64,000 nucleotides of DNA from JAFGCL01 sp964423835 (lineage in GTDB: Bacteria > Chloroflexota > Dehalococcoidia > UBA2247 > RBG-13-53-26). The notes beneath the pieces were generated by a model. The model was not told the DNA's origin, made no database searches, and saw only the letters and a program-made list of their open reading frames with translations. Both the position numbers and the translations under genes were made by a program. The DNA lies in NCBI GenBank assembly GCA_964423835.1, contig CAYRGJ010000017.1, forward strand, positions 1 through 64,000, in the 5' to 3' direction. Shown piece by piece: positions 57,315-64,000 of this stretch (the stretch's first letter is position 1; each line of letters begins with the position of its first letter).

Positions 57315-58547
57315 CTAGCCCGCTATCGGCATCCAGTCCGTCACCCTGAAGAGATCCTGGTCGGCGGCCCGCCATTCGTACACCGCCAGGCTGTCACGCC
57401 AGATCCGATCCGTGTCGGAGAACTGCCGGGTCACTCCCTCCAGATCCGAGGAATACCCGACAGCGGCATCGTAGATGTCCTGACCGGTTATGTCCGCACT
57501 CCCTTTCTCCGAGACTGCCCTGGCCAGCACCTCCATCAGCATTTTGGTCGTCGGGTAATTGCTGCAGTAGGCCACGTTCCTGAGGGACTGCGCCTCGGCT
57601 TCACCGTGGTACTTGACCAGCGCGGCCCACGCCTCCTCTATGATCGGATAGTCATCCGTCCAGTAGGGAGATGTGGCTGAAGTCAATGTGCCATCCAGGT
57701 AGCTCCAACCGGCCTTCTCCAGAATGATCTCCTTGTAGCCGGTCAGTGCTTCTGTGCCCAGGAACGTCGCCGTGTACCCCCGATCCCGGAAGTCCTTGGC
57801 AAACTGGGCCGGGGCAGTGCTGATCTGCGGTATGATCAGGTAGTCGCAGTCTTTGACCTGCTCGATCTCAGCGGTGAACGTGTACGTGAGCAATGGGGTC
57901 ACGATAGCCGGCCCGAGCTCGAACTCATCTGCGTTGGCCGCAACATAGTCCCTGGCGGCCTTAACCATCTCCGTTTCATATGATTCGTCCCACACGACTG
58001 CGCCGAGTTTGGGCTTCCTCCCCTCGGCGCCGTAGTCCCAATCCTCCTCGCTGATCCACTTGAGCATGGTCTGGACCTGACCATACACTGGTGACGTGAC
58101 CGCGAAGATCCATTGGGGAGGATTGATCTGTTCCTCGCTCACGGCCATGGAAAGCACCAAGACCTGGTCCCGTTCCACGAAAGGCTTCACGGTGTCCGCG
58201 AAGGGAGCCGTGGCGCTGACGATGACCGGGCAGCCTCTCTCCTTCAGGAAATTGTAGATCTGCACGTTCAGAGAATCGTCGCTCTTCTGGTCGCCGTAGA
58301 CAACCTCGAATGTCAGCCCCTCCTGTACCGGAGCTTCCTCGTTGGCGTACTTCACGGCATCTTCCATCGGATTGACCAGGTCCTTCGTCATGCCCGACAG
58401 GGGACCGGTCAGGTCAGTGACAAACCCGATCTTGACCTTGTCCTTGACCGTCGTTTCGCCGTTGTCGCTGCTGCAGCCCACGACGAGGCCGGAGAGCAGC
58501 AGCAGGACCAGTGCCAGCGCAACAGAACACCTGGCTACGTATCGCAT
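57315..58547 (-). CDS. ABC transporter substrate-binding lipoprotein (LivJ/HbaE-like)
   Basis: A 410-residue periplasmic-type binding protein. The signal peptide ends in SGLVVGC, lipidated at C25. KVKIGFVTDLTGPLSGMTKDLVNPMEDAVKYANEE is the type I peripheral-domain start used for branched-chain amino acids, amides and aromatic acids. GGGGGTACAC precedes the ATG. It is the first gene of the liv-like operon and sets substrate specificity, which I cannot read from sequence. Confidence 0.9.
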   Translation of the reverse strand: MRYVARCSVALALVLLLLSGLVVGCSSDNGETTVKDKVKIGFVTDLTGPLSGMTKDLVNPMEDAVKYANEEAPVQEGLTFEVVYGDQKSDDSLNVQIYNFLKERGCPVIVSATAPFADTVKPFVERDQVLVLSMAVSEEQINPPQWIFAVTSPVYGQVQTMLKWISEEDWDYGAEGRKPKLGAVVWDESYETEMVKAARDYVAANADEFELGPAIVTPLLTYTFTAEIEQVKDCDYLIIPQISTAPAQFAKDFRDRGYTATFLGTEALTGYKEIILEKAGWSYLDGTLTSATSPYWTDDYPIIEEAWAALVKYHGEAEAQSLRNVAYCSNYPTTKMLMEVLARAVSEKGSADITGQDIYDAAVGYSSDLEGVTRQFSDTDRIWRDSLAVYEWRAADQDLFRVTDWMPIAG

Positions 58548-58635
58548 GTGTACCCCCTTTCACCAGCTACCCGCCGCTCCCTTTGGGCGGTGATACGTCC
58601 ATCGTGCCGGGAGAGTGCTCCCGGCCCATGTCACT

Positions 58636-59436
58636 CTAGCTCTCATGACCAGGGTCAACATAGGGCCGTCCGTCATATCGGGTTTTCACCTGCATGTGAG
58701 CGCACACCGTCCAGCCGCCGTCAATCCGGAGATAGGCCCCGTTGATGAAGGTGGCATCCTCTGAGCAGATGAACGCCACGGCCTTGGCCACGTCCCTGGG
58801 CTCGCCGAGCCGGCCCATTGGAATGGTGTTGGCCATGCTGTACTCGAAAAGCATCTTCTTGTACTCGGGCGTGTAGCCCACCCGGTCGAATATGGGAGTC
58901 TCCACAAAACCCGGCTGGATCAGGTTCGACCTGATCCCCGGCAGCTCGGCCACGCATGAATCAGTGAACCACTTCAGCGCCGCCTTGGGGACGTCGTACA
59001 GCATCCGGCCCGGGCCCACGCGCTCCGAAGAGCACGACCCGACGTTCACTATGCTGGCATTCCTGGACTTCCTCAAGAGGGGCGCACACTGCTTGACAAA
59101 CCACATCGGCCCCCTGACGATCAGATGGAACTGGTGATCCCATTGCTCCCTGGTCATGTCCTCCGGAGAGACATGGATGGAGAAGCCGGCACAGTTCACC
59201 AGGATGTCCAACCGGTCAAACCTCTCGGCGACGAAACCGCAGACGGCCTCCACCTGATCCAGGTCAGTCACATCGCACTGCCGAAAGACGTACCGGTCTC
59301 CCAGCTTGCCGGCGCCCCCTCTGTCTGTCTTGGAGACGCCCACCACCGTGGCCCCCTGATCGATGAGCTCCCTGGCGATGCCCAGCCCTATGCCGGATTC
59401 CGACCCGGTTACCAGCGCCACGTAGTCCTGGAGCAT
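58636..59436 (-). CDS. Short-chain dehydrogenase/reductase
   Basis: A 266-residue classical SDR. TGSESGIGLGIA binds NAD(P), NCAGFSI is the structural NAG motif, and the catalytic set is Ser in VNVGSCSS with YDVPK (Tyr and Lys). The acidic CDVTDLDQ after beta-4 is present. GGAGGTTGAG precedes the ATG. It probably oxidises a 3-hydroxyacyl-CoA or related alcohol in the acyl-CoA pathway. Confidence 0.9.
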   Translation of the reverse strand: MLQDYVALVTGSESGIGLGIARELIDQGATVVGVSKTDRGGAGKLGDRYVFRQCDVTDLDQVEAVCGFVAERFDRLDILVNCAGFSIHVSPEDMTREQWDHQFHLIVRGPMWFVKQCAPLLRKSRNASIVNVGSCSSERVGPGRMLYDVPKAALKWFTDSCVAELPGIRSNLIQPGFVETPIFDRVGYTPEYKKMLFEYSMANTIPMGRLGEPRDVAKAVAFICSEDATFINGAYLRIDGGWTVCAHMQVKTRYDGRPYVDPGHES

Positions 59437-59487
59437 ACCTCAACCTCCTGCCTGCGCCGCCCGGCTGCCAGGCGGCTGGACTTCACG

Positions 59488-60438
59488 TCACTGTGCCTGG
59501 GGCCCAGAGCCCGCGGCGGCCGGCCGGCCGAACCTCAGAACCAGCAACAGGCCCACCACGATCAGGAGCGCTCCGATGCCTATGCTCACCCATGGCAGCA
59601 GGTCCCTGGCCAGCTTGATCTGGGTCTTAGCTTTGGCCGCTATGTCAACCAGGTCGTCTATCGTCTCCTGGGTGAACGTCAGCGAGTCCTCGTAGAAGGT
59701 GACTTCCTGGTAGGTCATCGGGCCGGTGGTGGGGAAGTCCGGATCCGGCACCGGGATCATGCCGCTCCTCTTGGTCAAGCCCTCCATGTACACCCCCGAA
59801 CCGGTAACCGGCTCGACGTACATGGTCACCTTCTGCTCTATGACCATCGCCGGGGTATCGAAGCTGCCCGGCGTCGGCACCCCTCCCTCGGGGGTTGCCA
59901 TCTCCACAACATAGACATGCAGCCCCTGGAAGTCCTTCTCGCCGACATACACGTTGTCCAGCAGCACCGGATTGCCTTCGTTCCACCAGGGGTAGGCCTT
60001 GTCCTTCTCAACGTCGAAGGGGTGCGCGAAGTATCCGCCGGCAACCCCGTCTCCCCGGCCTGCCACGTGCTGCTTCGTCACCCGGTCAAGCGCCATCAGG
60101 TACTGGGCGCGAACGGCCGATATCTCCTGCGGGGGATCGGTGCCGGCGATGTTGAACCATATGTCTTCTTGCAGCCAGACCATATCATCCGAGGCGGCGA
60201 CGGCCGCGTATTTGCGGGCGCCGATCACATCAAACGCCACCGGACCGCCGGCAGCGGCGTCATAGAGCTTGACGGTCCCTTTGATGTTGACCTGCTGGTT
60301 CAGGTCAGCAGGGAGCTTGGACAGATTGGGCCAGACGACGGTCATCCAGATGACCCCGAAGATGGCCAGCAAGACCCCCAGGATGCAGAGGACCAGCCCG
60401 ATCTTGCTTCTTCCGGACGCCAGCAGCTTTGTCTTCAT
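59488..60438 (-). CDS. DUF3068 (PorA-like) membrane protein
   Basis: A 316-residue protein with an N-terminal helix (IGLVLCILGVLLAIFGVIWM), a long extracytoplasmic beta-rich domain and a C-terminal helix WVSIGIGALLIVVGLLLVLRF, the two-helix layout of DUF3068. Members occur in Actinobacteria and Chloroflexota and were named porin PorA-like, without clear proof. It sits between the SDR and the acyl-CoA dehydrogenases on the same strand. Confidence 0.75.
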   Translation of the reverse strand: MKTKLLASGRSKIGLVLCILGVLLAIFGVIWMTVVWPNLSKLPADLNQQVNIKGTVKLYDAAAGGPVAFDVIGARKYAAVAASDDMVWLQEDIWFNIAGTDPPQEISAVRAQYLMALDRVTKQHVAGRGDGVAGGYFAHPFDVEKDKAYPWWNEGNPVLLDNVYVGEKDFQGLHVYVVEMATPEGGVPTPGSFDTPAMVIEQKVTMYVEPVTGSGVYMEGLTKRSGMIPVPDPDFPTTGPMTYQEVTFYEDSLTFTQETIDDLVDIAAKAKTQIKLARDLLPWVSIGIGALLIVVGLLLVLRFGRPAAAGSGPQAQ

Positions 60439-60505
60439 GATACCTCCCCTTCTTCCGTTATAGTCCCGTGGTCCGGAGGCGCCGCCAGGCGCCGATCCGG
60501 GCCGG

Positions 60506-60580
60506 CTAGACCCCCTTGGGCTGCGCCGGCCTCTTCTCCAGGAAGGCGCTGATGCTCTCCCTGCGGCCGTCGGTCCAACT
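60506..60580 (-). pseudogene. Enoyl-CoA hydratase C-terminal remnant
   Basis: Reading leftward directly after the TAG of the acyl-CoA dehydrogenase, in the same frame, 24 codons encode SWTDGRRESISAFLEKRPAQ then PKGV and a TAG at 60506-60508. This is the typical end of a crotonase-family protein, as in RAWLEKRPPAFKGR of the gene at 46593. A deletion seems to have removed the rest. Confidence 0.75.
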
Positions 60581-61705
60581 CTAGTTGGCCAGGAGAGCGT
60601 CCACGGTGACCGCCACCTGGGCCTCCCTGGAACCCTCGATCAGCTCGAACATCTTTGCCTGTCGATAGATCCGCTCGATCCGATAGTCCTTGGTGAGTCC
60701 ATAGCAGCCATGCACCTGTATGGCCATGCCGGCCACCTCCCTGGCAACATGCCCCGCGAACAGCTGCGACATGGCGCTGCGAGCGTGGACATCCCGGCCC
60801 TGGTCCTTCAGCCACGCGGCCTCGTAGGTCGCCCAGCGTGCCGGCTCGACCCTCATGGCCATCTCCGCCAGCAGCCACTGTATGGCCTGCATGGCGGCTA
60901 TGGGGACCCCCCGCCGGGTCCGCTCCTTGGAGTACTTGACGGCCTCGTCCAGGGCCCGCTGAGCGCAGGCCACTGATTGCATGGACAGCCGCAGCCCCCT
61001 GCAATCAGCCAGCATCCCGGCTACCTGGAGGCCCCCGCCCTTCTCTCCCAGGATGTTGTCCGCCGAGACCTTCAAGTTCTCATAGAAGGTATCGACGACC
61101 TCCAGCCCTCTCAACCCCAGCAGCTGGATGGGCCTGGAGGCGGCGTAGCCCGGCAGATGCTTGGGGACCAGGAATGAGGTGATCTGCCCTGCACCCGTCT
61201 TCGCGAAGAAGATGACAGGGCCTTCTGCACTGCCAAAGACCTGGAAGCGCCTGGCGCCATTTATCAGCCAGCCATCTCCCTGAGGATTAGCAGTCACGTC
61301 CGCCTCCGCGCTACTCCCTTCAACGCCATCCTCGCCGAAGGCGAACCCGGGCAGCCCGCGTCCCTGGACGATCCCCGGCAGGAACTCCTCCTTCTGAGTA
61401 TCGGTCCCCATCCTGCCGACCACATCGGAGAACTCGTTGCCGGCCAGCAGCCAGCTGCAGGGGGCGCATGGGTAGTGCATCTGCTCGACAGCCAGGAGGT
61501 AGGTAAGGAAGCCTGTCTCGAGGCCGCCATACCTGTCCGGGGCCGAAATGCCCAGCAGCCCCACGTCCGCCAGCTTCTTCAGCATGTCCGCGGGCATCTG
61601 GCCTTCCCTCTCGATGGCCTCCGCCACCGGCTCGATCTCCCTGTCGGCGAAGTCCTTGCCCAGCTTCTGGAACATCCTGTGTTCTTCTGTCAGCTCAAAT
61701 TGCAT
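60581..61705 (-). CDS. Acyl-CoA dehydrogenase
   Basis: A 374-residue FAD enzyme that forms the C2-C3 double bond of acyl-CoA. FELTEEHRMFQKLGKDFADREIEPVAE is the N-terminal helix pair, AFGEDGVEGSS is a variant of the FAD-binding TEP-x-AGS segment, and the catalytic Glu is in ELIEGSREAQ. It lies 45 bases downstream of a second, related dehydrogenase. Such paired genes often act on branched or aromatic-chain substrates, or form heteromers, as in steroid degradation. Confidence 0.9.
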   Translation of the reverse strand: MQFELTEEHRMFQKLGKDFADREIEPVAEAIEREGQMPADMLKKLADVGLLGISAPDRYGGLETGFLTYLLAVEQMHYPCAPCSWLLAGNEFSDVVGRMGTDTQKEEFLPGIVQGRGLPGFAFGEDGVEGSSAEADVTANPQGDGWLINGARRFQVFGSAEGPVIFFAKTGAGQITSFLVPKHLPGYAASRPIQLLGLRGLEVVDTFYENLKVSADNILGEKGGGLQVAGMLADCRGLRLSMQSVACAQRALDEAVKYSKERTRRGVPIAAMQAIQWLLAEMAMRVEPARWATYEAAWLKDQGRDVHARSAMSQLFAGHVAREVAGMAIQVHGCYGLTKDYRIERIYRQAKMFELIEGSREAQVAVTVDALLAN

Positions 61706-61750
61706 CGTCCCTCCCGGGTCGCTACCGGAGTGATCGGGCTCGGTCTTCCG

Positions 61751-62875
61751 TCACTGCATTAGCACGGAGCCGGCCACGATGGTCCTTTGCACCTCGCTGG
61801 TGCCCTCAGTCAGATCGAACTGCTTTGCCTGCCGGTAGATCCGCTCCATCTTGCTTCCCTTCACCAGCCCGGACAGGCCGTGGATATCCATGGCCATATC
61901 AGTCACCTCCGTGGCCACCCTGGCCGCGAAGAGCTTTACTATGGCGCTGGTCATGCGGGTGTCCTCCCCGGCATCAGTCATCCAGGCAATCCTGTATGCG
62001 GTGATGCGGGCCGGAGGTATCCTTACAGCCATCTCGGCCAGGAGCCACCTGGCGGCCTCCAGGGACGCCTTCCGCCGCCCTCCCCCCAGCCCCTCCCTGA
62101 CGAAGGCCACGGACTCGTCCAGGCCAGCCTGGGCCAGGGAAATGGCTATGGCCGACAGTGTCAGCCGGCCCTCAGCAGTGATGGAGAAGAGGATGTTGAA
62201 GCCGCCGCCCACCGTACCCAGGACGTTCTCCTTCGGCACCCTGACGTCCTCGAACTTCGTATCCACGGTCTCCAGTCCGCGGCCCATCATGAGCTCAAAG
62301 GGCTTGGAGCAGCGATAGCCATCCCCGAGCTTATCCACCAGGAAGGCGGTGGTCTGCTTGCCATCCACGTTGGCAAAGATGATGGCTGGCCCCGGCAGGT
62401 GGCCCCCGCTGTGGAACCGCTTGATGCCGTTGATCACCCACTGGTCCCCGTCAAGCCGGGCTGTCGTCACCAGGGACTTGGGGTCAGAGCCTGTGCCGGG
62501 CTCGGTGAAGGAGTAGCTCCCCATCAGGCTGCCGCGGGCCAGCGCCGGCAGGTACCGCTGCTTCTGGTCCTCGGTGCCGGTCAGCGTGATGGCCCGGCCC
62601 ACGATGTTGTTGCCCATCGCCTCGAGGCACTGGCAAACGGGGTAGCTCAGCTGCTCCATGGCCAGGACACAGCCCAGCATGCCCGTTTCGGTCCCACCGT
62701 ACTGCCTGGGGATCAGCATCCCCACGAATCCGGCTTTGGCCAGCTTCTGGCTCAGGTCGGGGGGTATCCGGCCATCCTCGTCCACCTGGGCCGCAATGGG
62801 CACTATGGATTCCTTTGCCAGCCTGCTGGCCCGCTCCTGGATATCCCGCTGCTCCGGCGTCAGATCGAATTCCAT
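61751..62875 (-). CDS. Acyl-CoA dehydrogenase
   Basis: A 374-residue dehydrogenase with the more canonical SFTEPGTGSDPKSLVTTA FAD loop and the catalytic Glu in LTEGTSEVQRTIV. The N-terminus is DLTPEQRDIQERASRLAKE. Its ATG shares one base with the stop of the upstream CrtC/AttH-like gene (TAATG), so translation is coupled. It forms a pair with the dehydrogenase downstream. Confidence 0.92.
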   Translation of the reverse strand: MEFDLTPEQRDIQERASRLAKESIVPIAAQVDEDGRIPPDLSQKLAKAGFVGMLIPRQYGGTETGMLGCVLAMEQLSYPVCQCLEAMGNNIVGRAITLTGTEDQKQRYLPALARGSLMGSYSFTEPGTGSDPKSLVTTARLDGDQWVINGIKRFHSGGHLPGPAIIFANVDGKQTTAFLVDKLGDGYRCSKPFELMMGRGLETVDTKFEDVRVPKENVLGTVGGGFNILFSITAEGRLTLSAIAISLAQAGLDESVAFVREGLGGGRRKASLEAARWLLAEMAVRIPPARITAYRIAWMTDAGEDTRMTSAIVKLFAARVATEVTDMAMDIHGLSGLVKGSKMERIYRQAKQFDLTEGTSEVQRTIVAGSVLMQ

Positions 62876-63954
62876 TACGCCTTCTTTTCGAACCTGGGTA
62901 CAGGGAACCACCGGGTCATCCAGCCGAACTCCCGAAGGACCACGCCCTTCAGCCGCTCTATCTGGTCCCAGCGCCGTATCTGCACATTGATGGTGCCGTA
63001 CTGCCGGAAATACCCTACCGGATTCTCCTCCGATACGTCGGTGCCCGCCGTCTGTGTCACGTATTCCCGGGCCACTATGGTGCCCGGGTCCGTCTGGGAG
63101 GTGAGCTCGGTGTTGCCTTCGGTGGCGTGGAGGGTCTCGATGGGTGGATAGGGCATGCCGTTCTCCTTGTCCAGGGCAAACGTCTCAAAGTGAAGGTTGA
63201 GGTTGTGAGTGCTGAGGATCGGCTGCGAGCCCTTGTACAGTATCAGGGGGGAGAAATGGCGATAGTTGGGCCCGGCTGAGGTATTGTCGATCCACAGCGC
63301 CGTGTAGTCACCGGCGTAGAAGTGCCCGTACCCCCAGTGCGGCATGAGGCCCTGGAAGCTTACGTTGCCGAGCTGGCGCTCGATGTAGCTCAGGCCCTTG
63401 ACCGGAGCCGTCTTGCCGAAACAGGTGAAGGTACCCTCCATGTCCGACCGGGCCAGCAGAGGCCACCACCCCACCGCCAGGTTCTCCTGCTGGTGGTAAA
63501 AGGTGTAGCCGTGCTCCGCTTCCACGAACTGGACCCCCTGCACGACGCCTTTGCAGTTGACGTCCATGGCGGCGCCATCCAGGGCCACTTTGACGCTGTA
63601 TCCGGTCGGCCTGCCTTTGCTGTCGACCGTTCCCTTCACGTAGTTGTCCCCGATGGTTACCCCCCAAGGCTCCTCCACCTTGAACTGCTCCCGGGGGAAG
63701 GCCTTGATGACGCGGTGGGTCTCGCCCTGGGGATTGGTGACCAGCAGGTCGACTATCGGCCAGTCCTTCTTGTCCCAGCCTATGCGGTGCTCCAGCATCT
63801 CCATTCTCCAGGCCATGGTGAGCCCGTACCAGTAGCCCTGCTCGGTCCACCCGTCCAGCCAGAACCAGTCCCAGTATTTCCCCTTGTCATCCAGCTCGAA
63901 GTGCCAGTCCAGGTTCCGTTTGCCTATGTTCTTGAACAGAAATGGTGATGCCAT
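62875..63954 (-). CDS. AttH/CrtC lipocalin-like protein
   Basis: A 359-residue soluble, Trp- and Tyr-rich protein (DKGKYWDWFWLDGW, RQLGNVSFQGLMPHWGYGHF, YTALWIDNTSAG). The two-beta-barrel pattern and the HWGYGHFYAGDYTALWID block resemble AttH/CrtC (carotenoid hydratase-like) lipocalin proteins. These often bind or convert hydrophobic molecules. Coupled to the acyl-CoA dehydrogenase downstream, it may act on the lipid or terpenoid being degraded. AAAGGAG precedes the ATG. Confidence 0.6.
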   Translation of the reverse strand: MASPFLFKNIGKRNLDWHFELDDKGKYWDWFWLDGWTEQGYWYGLTMAWRMEMLEHRIGWDKKDWPIVDLLVTNPQGETHRVIKAFPREQFKVEEPWGVTIGDNYVKGTVDSKGRPTGYSVKVALDGAAMDVNCKGVVQGVQFVEAEHGYTFYHQQENLAVGWWPLLARSDMEGTFTCFGKTAPVKGLSYIERQLGNVSFQGLMPHWGYGHFYAGDYTALWIDNTSAGPNYRHFSPLILYKGSQPILSTHNLNLHFETFALDKENGMPYPPIETLHATEGNTELTSQTDPGTIVAREYVTQTAGTDVSEENPVGYFRQYGTINVQIRRWDQIERLKGVVLREFGWMTRWFPVPRFEKKA

Positions 63955-63957
63955 TGA

Positions 63958-64000
63958 CTATGCTCCTTTCATCCTTCGCTGGGCCTCAAGCAGCCGCGGC
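63958..64000 (-). CDS. Possible 3' end of an upstream gene, cut by window edge
   Basis: One frame reads PRLLEAQRRMKGA then TAG (63958-63960), 4 bases before the ATG of the AttH-like gene. Its helix-like end and the tight spacing suggest the tail of another operon gene. Too short to identify. Confidence 0.3.
   Translation of the reverse strand, partial: PRLLEAQRRMKGA

Noticed and set aside
60581..60583. TAG read through as pyrrolysine to join the acyl-CoA dehydrogenase to the hydratase tail
   Set aside because: The dehydrogenase ends at its normal family length, the tail is only 24 codons, and other genes in the window stop at TAG.

Overview
The window is a 64 kb piece of a high-GC bacterial chromosome with no rRNA, tRNA, insertion sequence or CRISPR array that I could recognise. 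The gene mix suggests an anaerobic, uncultured bacterium, most likely Chloroflexota of the Dehalococcoidia type. The clues are an HdrB-like CCG protein, a ferredoxin:disulfide reductase, a huge GlcD/HdrD fusion, DUF362 ferredoxins, cohesin and dockerin proteins, and a branched-chain-type ABC transporter beside acyl-CoA dehydrogenases and thiolases. This assignment is inference; no marker gene is present to prove it.

Layout. 1-1271 (minus): start of glutamate dehydrogenase behind hisF, with a clear sigma70 promoter and operator. 2005-14528: a cell-surface polysaccharide locus with two glycosyltransferases, two deacetylases, a FemAB-like acyltransferase, a GNAT, a DUF354 protein, a methyltransferase and a large membrane protein, facing a convergent Wzx-type flippase that carries an inserted repeat domain. 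15156-16868: a secreted beta-helix protein with a dockerin. 16997-26911: housekeeping and metabolic genes (flavodoxin-like, cysteine synthase, sugar kinase, acyltransferase, MFS exporter, BaiN-like flavoprotein, Maf). 27358-34557: a lipoprotein with a calcineurin fold, small membrane proteins and a redox island. 34610-40125: AlkD fragment, an ArsR-led operon for a GlcD/HdrD fusion, and a GNAT. 40571-42235: two cohesin proteins followed by a strong ncRNA gene. 42777-46579: a beta-ketoacyl synthase, an Ntn-hydrolase-like protein, a DUF362 protein and an EthD-like protein. 46593-64000 (minus): an acyl-CoA metabolism and LivFGMHJ uptake region.

The most striking locus is 33770-34557. A glutaredoxin-like gene overlaps by ATGA a gene for a ferredoxin:disulfide reductase (FTR catalytic domain plus rubredoxin) that is interrupted by one in-frame UGA. 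The UGA sits exactly where the second active-site cysteine is expected, and the family's conserved tail continues in frame. A stem-loop fitting bacterial SECIS rules lies 16-36 nt downstream. I read this as a selenocysteine-containing FDR.

The second system is a possible minimal cohesin-dockerin surface assembly: a membrane-anchored cohesin (41558-42235), a cohesin-Ig-dockerin adaptor (40571-41539) and a dockerin-bearing beta-helix protein 24 kb away (15156-16868). The last two share a roughly 130-bp upstream module with conserved spacing, including a candidate alternative-sigma promoter. The third oddity is the flippase with about 250 residues of repeats placed in the loop between its last two membrane helices. 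Three short 3' remnants of lost genes (dockerin, thiolase, enoyl-CoA hydratase) and many GC-rich tandem repeats at gene ends show an actively eroding and duplicating genome.
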